NCBI GenBank assembly: GCA_023376005.1
Contig: CM042150.1
Location: 76,886,912-76,950,911 of the forward strand
Direction of reading: 5' to 3'
DNA length: 64,000 nucleotides
Origin: Doryteuthis pealeii
Lineage: Eukaryota > Mollusca > Cephalopoda > Myopsida > Loliginidae
In this document: piece after piece, positions 41,816 to 53,500 of the stretch
Layout: each line of letters opens with the position of its first letter
Position numbering within the stretch: the stretch's first letter is position 1
The notes under the pieces: generated by a model
The model's database searches: none
What the model was told of the DNA's origin: nothing
What the model saw: the letters and a program-made list of their open reading frames with translations, nothing else
Made by a program: the position numbers and the translations under genes

Positions 41816-42307
41816 GGAACTAATATATGTCGTGTATTTATATTTAAACTTTTTTAGTAATTGATTTTAAAAATGTGTTAGCCCCATTGGGGATCATGTT
41901 GTACAGTATTGATTAAGTTCATGTCTATATTCTATGGTATAATTTTCTTTTCCTAAAAAAGGACAGAATGTTGACATTTTCGAATAGATCTTTCATATTG
42001 TTTGCATTAAAATAACGGTTTCGGATGTGAGCAAAAACCTACATTCCATGAATAAGTGTTTAACATTCAAAGGTGTTTGACATGTTTCACTCTGTGGTTG
42101 TTGTTCTTGTTTGAGTTTATACTAGTGCGTTAGTCTTGTGTGACCAATGCGTAATCGGGACACAGCGACTTTTTTTCCTTTAAAGTGTCATAACTCCGCA
42201 AATTCCAACTTTTTGGGTCAAATTATGTATTAAGCTTGATGGGAACTATACAAAGATGATGCACAAATGGAATCCATGCTGTCGGTATGCTTTGAGGATT
42301 AAATATT

Positions 42308-42451
42308 TATCCAGTTTCTCAACAACGCGTAGGATGCAACACAAGGTTTATTTTTAAGCGGAAACCCCATGGTTATGATTTTAAAGGGTTCTCAGTCTGC
42401 CCTATTATTTGTTCCATATTTGGGGTTATAAATCTATACATTATTCTATTC
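42308..42451 (-). mobile_element. SINE-A fragment
   Basis: GCGTAGGATGCAACACAAGG, AACCCCATGGTTATG, TTCTCAGTCTGCCCTATTAT and a degraded ATTTGGGGTTATAAATC match the 3' half of SINE-A. Confidence 0.65.
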
Positions 42452-42480
42452 TCATTGTGTACGTATCTATGTATATACTC

Positions 42481-42745
42481 AACAGCTTCATCACGGACAG
42501 AATGCAACACAGGGTTAATCCTTAAACCGAATACAGCCATTTTGAATTCAGAGTTTTACTTCTAAACCGGTGGCCATACCTATGCTAAAAAGCCTAGTCA
42601 GTCTTACTATTTAGCTAGGGGTGAAGATTGATTCTTTCCCTTTTCAGGGGCATTAGCGCGAAGTCAAAGGAAGCCTTGACCAGGATTTGAACTCTGAGTA
42701 CCTAATCCATCTCCAACAACGATAACCATTATGCCACGCGCCTCC
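42481..42745 (-). mobile_element. SINE-A copy, full length
   Basis: ACGGACAGAATGCAACACAG, TACTTCTAAACCGGTGGCCA, TAGTCAGTCTTACTATTTAG, GGGGCATTAGCGCGAAGTCA, CCAGGATTTGAACTCTG (B box) and ATAACCATTATGCCACGCGC at the tRNA-like head. Confidence 0.85.
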
Positions 42746-43420
42746 ATTTAATTGTCAAAGCAAATACCATTAGAACTGACATCATTTTACTAATGTAGTG
42801 AACTTATTTCATCATAAAAAATGGGGGTTCATTGAAGTTTAAAATGTCGGAAATCATTTTTGATATGGTCTACATTGCTAATCGATAAGGGTAGGGCTCT
42901 GCTGAATAGAGAGGGTCGGGCAGAAGTTTTCAATGACGAAATGTATTCATTTTTATGGGTAACTTCTGCAGTGCAACGTCCGTGTTTGAACTCACAGAAC
43001 ATAATGACGCGAAAATCGCGTTTATTTATTTTTGTTTTGTTACCCAATACGAAATTTAAAAAAAATCAAACATTCAAATAATGCCTGAAAAGAGAAGACA
43101 GAGTTTTGAAATTATCTAACGATGTAAGAATCATGCAAAAATATAGAACGCCTCCCCTCTAAAAAAAAAAAAAAAACAAAAAAAAAACGACCAAACAAAC
43201 AAACAATCTCACTAATGGAAAACACAAATGGCTATTTATTTTGTTCCTAACTCGTAATAGTGAAGTCTATAAGCAAGAATATACATTAAATAAATATATA
43301 GATAAATAAATAAATAGGAGACTTCTGTATTAGTCGATGGGAAAGAGTAGTTATTTATTTACATTTTGAAATTGATATGACAAATATAAAGAAATACAAG
43401 GTGCTTAAAAAACATGTTAT
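42746..43420. other. Unassigned stretch
   Basis: Opposing frames at 42829-43081 have no recognised domain. An A run lies near 43161-43190. Confidence 0.4.
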
Positions 43421-43424
43421 TTGA

Positions 43425-43660
43425 GATGTACTGGGTGTTTCAGAAAAAATGATATAATTTCGTAATCAAATAATTTCAAAAATTCTCGTTCCAATGATAG
43501 GACTATGTGCTACAAAAACAACTCTTAAGAAAAACTTCATAAAAATGTAAATATGAACGTACAGTGAACGCGATCTCGAAACCTCTAGACATAATATAAC
43601 CCTAGACGGATTGACATGTCATTAAAATCAATCAATCAATAAATCAGTAGCTATCTGCTA
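43425..43660 (+). mobile_element. LINE/SINE 3' end with (TCAA)n tail
   Basis: From about 43500 the sequence parallels 55985-56100: AAAAATGTAAATATGAACGT, then GTGAACGCGATCTCGAAACC, then CTAGACGGATTGACATG, then AAATCAATCAATCAATAAAT. The first part (TACTGGGTGTTTCAGAAAAA at 43430) looks like a DNA-transposon terminus and may be a separate element. Confidence 0.55.
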
Positions 43661-43699
43661 TTTCAATAAAATATATCTTCAAAGTTGTGGCCATTCAGA

Positions 43700-43992
43700 T
43701 AAGAAGATACGAGAAGAAATATGACGGAAAGAGGAGAGAGAATGAAAGAATTGGGGGGAAGGAGAGAATGAAAATGATGGTAAGAAATGAGAAAGATGAA
43801 AATAAGAGAAAGAACGATGGTAGGAAGAGGAAGGAAAATGAAAATGAGGAGGAAGGAAAATGAAGTTGATGGGGAGAAGGGTGAATGAACATGAAAAGAT
43901 AAAGAACGACAGGATGAGAGAAAGAGAGAGAATAAAGATGTTGAGAGGAAGAGAGTGATGAAAGGGAAGCAAGGAAGAAAAGTAAAATGAGA
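43700..43992. repeat. Purine-rich tract
   Basis: About 290 bases in which the plus strand is almost all A and G in irregular GAAA, GGAA and GAGA units. The Ser/Phe/His-rich minus-strand frames are compositional. Confidence 0.85.
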
Positions 43993-46404
43993 TAAATATG
44001 ATATTAATGTTTGTAATATTTATTTTCAAGTTCTATCAAGATCCCAAATGAGGATTACTACTTTCCGATGAAGTATTATTAGCAATAATTCATCTTTCTA
44101 ATAGTAGTTGCTTTATATCACAACTCATTCGAGTCGTCACTTTTTCGACAGCGACGAAGAGCGCGAATCAGAAAAAAAAATATGAAGATTAAAAAATAGA
44201 TGAAAGTATTGGCAAAATTCGATTATTGTGTTCTAGAATTCTTAGCATAATAAAATTACTGGCTGTTTGCCTAAGCGCAGAGATGTTAGAATTTATGACA
44301 TATTCAAATGTATTAATGTAAAATAACTTTTAGGAAATTCGCAAATGAATTGAAATCTTTCCCTTCGTTTGGTCCGCTTGTATCTTGGCCAATTTCTTCT
44401 TATTTACAGGATCAATATAGTTCACTAACAATACGCATTCTTATTTGTCTTTTAGTATCACAAAAAGCCAGGAAATCGGGATATTGCTAAAGTAATTTTA
44501 TCCTAAAGTCAATTGGTTCAACTAACAATAAAAAAATCTTCTTTAGGAAAAGCTTTTACGTGTTTTTTGCTCTATAACCAATTTTCTTTTCCAAAAAGGC
44601 CCCCCTCTAAAAAGCAGTTAAAAAAAAGTAAGAAAAATGACGAAGCCAAAAAAAACAAAACAAAACAAAACAAACGTAAAAAAAACATACAAAAATGCAA
44701 AAAAAAAGGTTTCTATTGGAATTTTTTTCAAGAATCTTGTCAAAACGGGACACGAAAAGATGTATCTTTCCCCTCCCAATGGACATTATTTAAGAACTTG
44801 TAAAAACGACATAAGAAAAATTAAAACTATTCAGATTTCAATAAAATTATTTGCTTTCTATCAAGAAAGGCTGAGCAACAAAATTATACCTTTTATTTGA
44901 GAAGCAAAAACATTAAAAAAATCGAATCGGAAACAATTTTATAAAAATAAATAAATAACAAGCCTCACGAGAATAAATAAATAATAAACGACAAAGCGAC
45001 AAAATAATAAACGACAGAGAAAGTAGAATTGTAGTTTTATTGACAATTTTTCTTTCTTTCTTTGTGAAAACTACTTGGAAGAAAGGAATCTTAACGTTTG
45101 CTCATTTAAACAAAATTTATTTCATTGCTTGTTATTGGCTCGTTTGTCAAAAGTCTGCTGTTCCATTGATAATGATTTTGCTGAACACGATTTGAGAAAA
45201 AACAACAACAAACTGCAGGCAAATGACAGAAATGTGTCTTTTGTTCTTTCTGTTGGAAGAGGAAGAGGAAAAAGAAGTCGAGATATGAGAAAAGGAAGAG
45301 AAAAGAATGCAAGGTTGGAACTGTCAATCTTATTAGAACTGTCTCCTTTTTTATTGTTCGTTGTTATTAAATTTTTCTCTCACTGTTTTGTGATTTTTCA
45401 CACTCGTGTGAGGTGGCTCTCACTGATAATCAATTGAAAGTAAGTCTCCTAACATCATTAATATTTACCACCGCCACCATTATATAAACATATATGTTTT
45501 ATTTCTATATATTGATTTTAGTTTCTTCGTTAGAGGAAAGTATAAGGTTAACTCGAAATATAGCAAAATTAACATTCTTACTTCATTATCTACGGCCTTC
45601 AATTGTAAGTACATTTGATTTTGTCAACACATTCTTTCATTCACGTTAGTTATATACATAGGCTATACGATTTACTGAGAAATAAGTCCCCTTACAAATT
45701 CGTTATTATTTTACAATTTCTTGTAGAAAATATCATCAAAACGGATATTATTAGGTATGATTTATTATCAAACACAACCATTGGAAGACTGTAACAAAAA
45801 TAAAAAATAAATAAATAAATAAATAAATAAGTAAAAAAAACATATATAAATATATGGCTGTCCAAAAATAAGTATATCCCTTGTATATGTTTATGCAATT
45901 TTATTGACAACATTTTTTGTTCCTGTTGACACAAACTAGATCTCGTCTCTTCAGTCTGGTCTTTGGAATCTCAAGGCCGCTGTTAATTTTTAAGGCATAT
46001 TTTGATTTGTGTGTAATTCCAATGCTGCGAAACTGTTTTCAAGGTCTGGTTTTAATTCGCTATCACGAAAAAACAAAACAAAAAAAAAAACAAAAACAAC
46101 AACAACATCATAACCCCCCCCCCAAAAAAAAAAAATCACTACCAGGTAGAATGTAGGTGATGCAATATGAAAATAAAGTCCGTTACCATATTAGTGTGAG
46201 TGTTGGTTTTTATTTTAATTATAGTCACCAGAAAATATATTTATTTTTGATTTGTCATTACTTGTCAATTTACTCTCGCCTGTGTATTTTTCAAAGGTAA
46301 TGAATAAGTGTAATGTGCATATCAAATTGCACCCCTTCAATTAAACATGATAAAATGAATAAACTTTTCGACTTACTTATACAAGTTATACAGAAAACTA
46401 TTGG

Positions 46405-46405
<1 letters not shown>
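43993..46405. other. AT-rich DNA with nothing assigned
   Basis: A-rich runs near 44620-44710 and 46072-46136, short (AAAT)n near 45805. Frames at 44513-44900 and 45075-45437 are low-complexity or unrecognised. TGGCTGTCCAAAAATAAGTA at 45855 resembles a Tc1/mariner terminus but has no partner. Confidence 0.4.

Positions 46406-46473
<68 letters not shown>
46406..46473. repeat. (TA)n microsatellite
   Basis: About 34 TA units, the longest uninterrupted TA run in the window. Confidence 0.95.
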
Positions 46474-46474
<1 letters not shown>

Positions 46475-47052
46475 GGAAATAAAAATATAAAAATACAAAT
46501 GAACAACACAGAAGAGTTATTTATTAAAGCCTGCTTATTAAAATCCTTATAAATATGATAAACGCCATTTGGTTGTGCATATAATACGCATTGCACGTTG
46601 AGCATCTGTATTAATAATTTACCATGATGTACGCTGTTTTAATGTTAACATGGGTGCAGAAACACGCACAGAAAGTCGCATTTATTCATATAGATTATTG
46701 TTGTTGTTTTTTACATGCTAGCAAAGATCAAAAGTTTAAGAAAGGAAGAGTTTTGATTGATCATTCTTAGTGATTGGCAGGCAGAACACTAATCGATAAA
46801 TTGGAGTTGGTGTGGCACTTGTGATAAAGCTTTGAACTTATAGATCATCTTGGTTGGAAAGAGAGGAGCAAGAACTTACAAGAAGAATTGTTCACTGTCT
46901 CAAAGATCGATCCCGTTCACACGAACATCAGAATTCTTCAGAGATTACGTTCGAATTCCAATTTGGGAAACGTTTCTTAAGGACATTTTCTTTGGAAACT
47001 ACACAAAAACAAACTAAGGGCACCTTAGTTTTAATACATGACTTGTAACTTT
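46474..47052. other. Unassigned stretch
   Basis: A 64-codon frame at 46854-47048 has no recognised domain. Confidence 0.4.
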
Positions 47053-47141
47053 GAGGCACCCATTGAGGATCAAACTCACTACCCAGTAGTATTCAGTTTG
47101 AAATACTAGCTTACTAATCATTACACTAGGCGAGGTGCCTC
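47053..47141 (-). mobile_element. SINE-B copy shaped like a tRNA
   Basis: The ends GAGGCACC and GGTGCCTC are exact inverted copies, as in an acceptor stem. On the minus strand an A box (TAGTGTAATGATTAGTAAGC) and a T arm (TGAG-TTTGATC-CTCA) follow at the right spacing, with an AGTATT/AATACT stem between. It lacks a canonical 7-base anticodon loop, so it is a tRNA-derived retroposon and not a tRNA gene. Confidence 0.7.
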
Positions 47142-47161
47142 AAATTCTGAGAAGTGAACAT

Positions 47162-47275
47162 TTAACCGATCCCTCTACCACGAGCAGGATGCGACGAAAG
47201 GTTAATTTTTTCAGCGGTGTAGTGCTGGTTTCCTTCTAGACCGGTTGCCATACTAAGACTAAACTGACCAGTTTG
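47162..47275 (-). mobile_element. SINE-A fragment
   Basis: ACGAGCAGGATGCGACGAAA, CTTCTAGACCGGTTGCCATA and CTGACCAGTTTGCCCC match the 3' half of SINE-A. Confidence 0.7.
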
Positions 47276-47294
47276 CCCCAAATTCCGAGGAGTA

Positions 47295-47506
47295 GTCATT
47301 TATTTTGATACACCCAGTAAGAATCAAATTTTCTAACAACTGTTTGTTAGTCAATGTATTTACCCAAGCCTAGCTCGTTAATCATTACTTTGGTAGGAAG
47401 TACACTTTCATTCATTAAGTTTAGCATAAATATGGCCATAAATATGGGTCACCCAGTGATAATCGAACACACTAGTAATAGCCAGAAAACTTAACAATGG
47501 GAGGTG
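47295..47506 (-). mobile_element. Two diverged SINE-B fragments
   Basis: ACACCCAGTAAGAATCAAAT with TCGTTAATCATTACTTTGG (to 47395), then GGGTCACCCAGTGATAATCG with AACACACTAG (47444-47475). Both are in minus orientation like the neighbouring copy. Confidence 0.55.
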
Positions 47507-47869
47507 CTTCTTTTTGTGTGAATTGGATGTGGAGTTAAGATTTTGATATTTCGTTATGGGTCTATTTCACAAAGTGTCTGCTCAGTTTAGGGATTATGAA
47601 TATGATTAAGAAGCATTATTATCAATGATTTGGGCCAGTATTATCCTTCCTAATTCTAGTTACGTTTTAAAAAAATGATCGTAAATCCCACAGGTCGTCA
47701 CATTTAAGACGCATATCGGAAACAAAAATAAAGAATAAGCGAAACTCGAATTTACGCCATTTCTGTCATGATGTAGCTTTGTTCTTAGATCTCTGGATCA
47801 GATACTACAATAAAGACTACAAAGACATGGATGTTATCTCAACAACCCAAATAACGCTTATAAAGCCAA

Positions 47870-48146
47870 TGGAGTCGCATTGGTAATGGTTATCGTCGTT
47901 GAAAATGGAATCAGCGACCAGTGTTCAAATCCTGGACGAGGCTGCTTGTATTTGACAGTACTTGAACCCTTGGGAAACGTATGCATCCAACTATTTTCTC
48001 TCCAGCTATGGAAATAGCAGGAAAGACTGGGCTCTTTAACCTTGGTTAGGCAACCAGTTAAAAAGAAAGAAAACTCTCAAATAATACCTGTTATACTCCC
48101 CACCAAAATTTATTTTGTTTTGCATCCGACTCGTACGGAGAGGTTG
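47870..48146 (+). mobile_element. SINE-A copy, full length
   Basis: Head TGGAGTCGCATTGGTAATGG, B-box region CAGTGTTCAAATCCTGGACG, then GAGGCTGCTTGTATTTGACA, CCCTTGGGAAACGTATGCAT, TCTCTCCAGCTATGG, AAAGACTGGGCTCTTTAACC and TTGGTTAGGCAACCAGTT. Confidence 0.85.
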
Positions 48147-48584
48147 GGAAGATATATAAAACTACTCCGTTTTTGATTGGTCAGCAATATATTTTTGTTT
48201 TAGACATTCGTCATGTTACGAATATACATTTCTGATTTATTTCTGATTCTGATTTGTCATTATTATTAATCAAATTTTGACTAGTATTATGCTTCATATT
48301 CCTGAATTCTATTTTTTTAGTAGCTCAATTCAAACGTCACTTCTAAATTAGTGTCTTACTCTGGCACATGAACTAGAAAAGGTAGCTGGTGATTCTAGGG
48401 TATAAAAATGTTTTAATAAAAAATATTCTTGCAAGATTCTATCGATATAGAAATAAGATATGACATAAATACACAAGAAAAAGTGTTTTAAACTTCAAAG
48501 AAAATTCTTATTAGTTTTTGTGAGAATATTCTATATATTATTTGTTCTTGTCCGATCTTTGGGAAAAGCATAACTTCCTTTTTT

Positions 48585-48850
48585 GTGGTGGCGTTTGTTG
48601 CACAACTGTTATCGTAACAGAGAATAGACTCAGCAAACCGATTTCAATTCCCAGACGTAGCTATTTGCGCTTTATATTGTTATAATTCTCTTGTTATAAT
48701 TCTTCTCTCCACTAACTATGGACAGGGCATGATGGGTTCTCTAGTCTAGTAGGTACAAACAAACAAGTCGAGAATAAGAAAAAACACAAAATACCACTGA
48801 ATTCAAAAAGAGGATAAGGGGAATATCGACCCCCTACCAATACCTTCTTG
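48585..48850 (+). mobile_element. SINE-A copy, diverged
   Basis: GTGGTGGCGTTTGTTGCACA, CCGATTTCAATTCCCAGACG, CTCCACTAACTATGGACAGG, GATGGGTTCTCTAGTCTAGT and GGGGAATATCGACCCCCTAC follow the SINE-A order with several changes. Confidence 0.65.
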
Positions 48851-49537
48851 CGATAAACATCGCAGTGCCATCACTGATGCTGTGTAGTTGTGACCCTTTT
48901 CTTTACAAAGAGTCTATATGAGTGTACTCTCATTCCTTTGTCACTACGTACTTGCACACAATTTATACATGGATTTGGCCTCGTTCGTCCCACAAATTAT
49001 TAGGTGAGAAAATAATTAGTACTTCATATTATTGTTTTTCTCATTTCATTTGTTCAGAAATGATCTACAATGACCTCAGTTGATCTCAGTAAGCAATATT
49101 CGCATTGTACGTTGAAACCTCAGATCAGGTCAATATCGATTCAAAAACATTGGTCCTTGAGACTTTCCGTCTGGCCTTGGTCATCGTATAGACACGTACT
49201 CATACAAACACATATTTCGGCATAGTAACTGTACCGTGAAGTCACCATAGCAAAAGTAACTCAAGAAGTCTGCTTCCCCGTTTACTTAAATTAATAAACA
49301 TTTTTCTGGAAATATATTGGTTTTTAGAGAATAACTGGCAAGGGTATTTTATTAATGTAATTGATGTGGCCATAAATCGGATCATGGCACTTTGTGTAAT
49401 ATCTTATGTATTCTTTTGGGATTAAGTTTTAGGATTTTAGTGAATATTAATCATATAGATTGAACATTATACAGTGAACAATCCAGATCAAAATTCAGCC
49501 AATACCTATGTATCATGTTGCAATACACCCACCATTG
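48851..49537. other. Unassigned stretch
   Basis: No recognisable feature. Confidence 0.45.
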
Positions 49538-49548
49538 TGTATATATAT

Positions 49549-49592
<44 letters not shown>

Positions 49593-49815
49593 GTTACTTT
49601 AACTAACTGATTTTAAGAGTACATGATTTGAATATTTTAGGTTTTAGAACTGCTCTGCCATAGTAACAGTTATCACTTTTTTGTACTTTTCTTTTTTTTT
49701 GTACTTTTCTTATTTGCATAACTTTTAGTATTATTAGTATTTATACATTTTAAAATATATGCAAATATATATCGTATATATATCTATATTTAGGTTCATT
49801 TAGAGATTCTTATAA

Positions 49816-49850
<35 letters not shown>
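49538..49850. repeat. Two (TA)n microsatellites with AT-rich spacer
   Basis: TA runs at 49538-49589 (one phase break) and 49818-49850; the spacer is AT-rich with two CTTTTCTT copies. Confidence 0.9.
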
Positions 49851-49851
<1 letters not shown>

Positions 49852-50812
49852 TATGTATATTATGAATTAACTATATATTAAATGTATATATTGTGAATCA
49901 TAAACTGCAGGAATTGGTCATTCTTTATATGTATGTATGTATCTGCATGCATCCAGGTGTACATATGTGTGTATGCGTGTGCAGGTTTGTATTTCTTCAG
50001 TTCTCTAGAAACGGGTCAATATTATTGCAAGTACTTTGATATTTACGCATCTTCCCATCTTGCAGATAGTATATAAAGACTGTCAGATTGCAGAATATTT
50101 CCTTTATAAAGTCTAACTTCACTGGAACAAAGGAAGAACTTCATTGCTCACTGGCACTGCTGGATTAATAGACACTTTGAAGACGACAAAAACGGGGATC
50201 CTTTCAACAACTATCGTCGTTTTCATTTAAAATTCATTGTCCTGGCTGTCGCAGGAAATCTGCCATTATATCTACTTTTAAATACAGTCAATATTCTGCA
50301 TTGAAATGTTGCAACCAGTACGCCAGTCATCTCTCATGAATGACGGGTTTAGACAACAGTTTGAACATATCTGCTTTTAAATCTTTTGTCTACATCTTCA
50401 GAAAGCAACGCTTGAACATATGGATTTGAAGGCTAGTTGAAGGTAAATTCATCATTTGATCAACCGAATGACAAGGAGCGTTGCGAAGCTTATCTGCAAG
50501 CTAAAGACAAAATGAAGAGTTACTAGATTATTTGTGAACTTGTTTAGTTCTCGTTGTAACTTCCGTCCATGATGATACTTCTCTTTAGAAATGTGTGACA
50601 AAATCTACTTAGGATTGCATAGTTATTTTTGAGAAATTGAATGATTAAAAGCCGCCTTTCCATATGAACGCAGACCTAATTGATATTCATTTGTAAATTA
50701 GACCAGAAATTCCTTTATTCTTGGAAAGCGTATTAAATGTATTGTTTTAATGCAAATTTTGCTATGATGGCGCGTTTTTTCCAGGACTATGTTTACATAC
50801 ATACGTACAAAC

Positions 50813-50815
<3 letters not shown>
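49851..50815. other. Unassigned stretch, possible TATA-type sequence
   Basis: AGTATATAAAGACTGTCAG at about 50068 looks like a TATA box, followed by moderately GC-richer sequence without a long open frame. No downstream exon is supported. Confidence 0.3.

Positions 50816-50871
<56 letters not shown>
50816..50871. repeat. (TA)n microsatellite
   Basis: About 27 TA units with a phase break. Confidence 0.95.
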
Positions 50872-50872
<1 letters not shown>

Positions 50873-51072
50873 AGTTCTGGGGCAATGGAATGAAAAAGAA
50901 AAACCGAACGAGTAACAATCGTAGAAGTCAGAAGAAAAAGAATGAAAACGAATGAATTAAGACAATAACTATTGGAAGTGAGTTTAATTCGTACTCGTAA
51001 AGCCAGTTTAGGGAACCAAATCAGCCACTTCCTAGCTTTTACTGAAAGAATCTTCAGGAGAATTCTGACCAG

Positions 51073-51076
<4 letters not shown>

Positions 51077-51113
<37 letters not shown>

Positions 51114-51128
51114 TGTGTGTGTGTGTGG
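51077..51128. repeat. Compound (TA)n(GT)n microsatellite
   Basis: About 17 TA units then GT units and a G run. Confidence 0.95.
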
Positions 51129-51136
51129 GGGGGTTC

Positions 51137-51260
51137 AAAATTGAAGAATAACGGATAAAACACAAATAACTTCGTTCAATTGATATTTGGCCTCGGTATG
51201 TTGACGAAACCTCGAAATATCAATTGAATGAAGTTGCTTTATCCATTATTCCTCAATTTT
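51137..51260. repeat. 124-bp inverted repeat
   Basis: Arms 51137-51190 and 51213-51260 pair through AAAATTGA, TTATCC/GGATAA, GAAGTT/AACTTC and TCAATTGATATTT or complements, with a 22-base loop CCTCGGTATGTTGACGAAAC plus CT. Probably the end of a fold-back or Penelope-like element. Confidence 0.7.
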
Positions 51261-51285
51261 AAATCACATTTTGTTGGATTTTATC

Positions 51286-51314
51286 TAATCTGTTACTCTC
51301 TCCCTTTCTCTTTC

Positions 51315-51345
<31 letters not shown>

Positions 51346-51355
51346 GTCTCTCTCT
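51286..51355. repeat. (CT)n/(TCTG)n microsatellite
   Basis: CTGT tetranucleotide units embedded in CT units. Confidence 0.9.
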
Positions 51356-51362
51356 AGTCACG

Positions 51363-51431
51363 TTCAGCTTTTCGATCTCTCATATTATTTTTGCAGCTCC
51401 TTTTTTTTAACTACTCTCGTATCTGTGTCTG

Positions 51432-51527
<96 letters not shown>

Positions 51528-51528
51528 G

Positions 51529-51563
<35 letters not shown>

Positions 51564-51632
51564 GACAGACACAGATACGAGAGTAGGTAAAAAAGGAGCT
51601 GCAAAAATAATATGAGAGATCGAAAAGCTGAA
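51363..51632. repeat. 270-bp palindrome containing a (CA)n(TA)n(TG)n core
   Basis: Unique arms at 51363-51433 and 51561-51632 are inverted copies over about 71 bases with one substitution and a 2-base indel (for example CAGCTTTTCGATCTCTCATA against its complement). Inside lie (CA)n, then (TA)n, then (TG)n, which are themselves inverted. The whole block can fold into one hairpin. It could be a genuine cruciform or an assembly fold-back artefact. Confidence 0.9.
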
Positions 51633-52002
51633 ACTAGTTAATTATGAAGACACAGAAACACACACACATAGAAAGAAAAGAGAGGGAAAGTGGGAGAGAG
51701 AAATGAGTTTCGAACGGAAGTTAAATGTAGTCTTAAAAGTATATTACAGCTTCTGGCAAAAATCATGTTGCAGTAAAAACACTTTAATTTGAGTTATATT
51801 TTATTTTAATTTTATTTCACGAAGTCAATTTGTTCAGCTGTGTGTCTCTTACCTACTAACCCCAAATATAATTGTTTTCAAACGTTGGTAAAAAATCTAT
51901 GACACAGAGGTCAGCTGTACTTGTCTTCAACAAAACTATCGCCGTATTGTCATCATTTCAAATTGGATGCAAATTCTGATGTTCTAATTTATTTAATCTG
52001 TT

Positions 52003-52006
<4 letters not shown>

Positions 52007-52081
<75 letters not shown>
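52007..52081. repeat. Compound (CT)n(TA)n microsatellite
   Basis: About 18 CT units, ATCTATTA, then about 15 TA units. Confidence 0.95.
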
Positions 52082-52083
<2 letters not shown>

Positions 52084-52124
52084 AATTTTAAATATTAAAC
52101 CTTAGTGCGGGCTTGGCTCTCTTT

Positions 52125-52282
<158 letters not shown>

Positions 52283-52317
52283 TAGATTAAAAAAGGAGCT
52301 GCAAGAATATATATATA

Positions 52318-52940
52318 TACTAGCAAATATATGCACCCTCCGGGTGCAAGTATTTTAGTTAAATTTTATAATAAAATATTATATTCAATTAGAAAGGCTA
52401 ATGAAACTGAATAAGAATGTAGAAAAAAGATTTTGAACAGAGGGGGTATGATTGAAAAATAGAACAACTTTGAAACTAACTCTTTCATCATTTTCCGTTA
52501 CTCCCGTCTTTCATTGGTAAATTTTCCTAATTAAACTGTTTAGTTAAAATAGGAAGTAAAGAATAATATTACAGTTATTTCTCTTGTTAAGGGATTTCTT
52601 TTAAGATTTATTGAAGAGATTTTTGCTCATATTCAATAAGATAAAACCAAACAATCACTATTTATTAAAATCAATTTTTTAAGATCAATATTTTCCTTCC
52701 CATTCACACTGTAAACCTCTATTTTGTTGTATATATAAATACAATTGCATGTTATTCGTATGTAGATATGGTCAACAGTGTAAGTAATGTAAAACAATTT
52801 TATTAATAATTGAGGTTTAAATAAAAATAGAATCATGGAGAATATGATGTAAATAACGAAAGGAATTGTGACTTGTATAGTAATATAGTTTCGGTTACAG
52901 ACAGACAAACCCACAATCTCCATTATAATAAGAAAATATA
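52318..52940 (+). mobile_element. Possible short non-autonomous element starting TACTAGCAAA
   Basis: It opens TACTAGCAAATATATGCACC, with a hairpin GCACCCTCCGGGTGC at about 52333, and closes near GGTTACAGACAGACAAACCC, ACAATCTCCATTATAATAAG. I associate this opening (ACTAGC plus a short GC hairpin) and a GACAGACA-rich end with dispersed invertebrate elements of unsettled class. No protein is encoded. Confidence 0.45.
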
Positions 52941-53409
52941 AGCATTGACAATGGTTTTCAGTCTACACATCTCTTTGTGGGTGGCCGGTGCATTTGATAC
53001 CTACCTATCAGTTAGGTAAGGTGTTAATAAAAAGATATTGTGTATAAAATCTGTTATTTGTTTATTCCTATGAAATAAAATATCTTGGTGAATATAATCT
53101 AAGTGCAGTAGTTTCTTAATTTTTTGTATGGGTTGTATCAGGTTTGTGCAAGTTTCCAGCACTATACATAATTAAACAGTGAATACACAGTTAAAAATCA
53201 GGTTTTCTGTTGGAAATGTTTTCTCACACCTAATAACAACACTTCAAAAGTAATGAAACTGAAGCACCCTTAATTTCCTATCACCGTTAATTTTTCACGG
53301 AAAGAAGGAACACTGAATCATATATTTAATGCTATCTATCATAGAGAGAGCTTACAAATTTTGGCTAGTAGGAATAAGGAAATTAAAAGGAAACGATACA
53401 TCAGTCTGG
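52941..53409. other. Unassigned stretch
   Basis: Nothing recognised. Confidence 0.45.
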
Positions 53410-53500
53410 TTTTTTTTTGTTTTTGTTTAATGACATATAAACCTTCGTGGGTTATTTAATACCATAGCCATCCTTGTAAAATAACTGTAGTGGTACTATT
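53410..53500 (-). mobile_element. LINE 3' terminal motif fragment
   Basis: T-rich tail, then TTAATGACATATAAACCTTC and GTGGGTTATTTAATACCATA, the inverted 3' core. Confidence 0.65.

Noticed and set aside
43679..44029. 116-codon minus-strand frame rich in Ser, Phe and His
   Set aside because: Compositional result of the purine tract on the plus strand.
44513..44900. Lys/Asn-rich frames (87-96 codons)
   Set aside because: A-run composition, no domain.
47053..47141. A functional tRNA gene
   Set aside because: No canonical 7-base anticodon loop, and several related diverged copies lie nearby, so it is a SINE.
50068..50400. TATA box with a first exon starting MLQPVRQSSLMNDGFRQQFE
   Set aside because: The frame is short, no donor site follows and the TATA-like sequence is expected by chance in AT-rich DNA.
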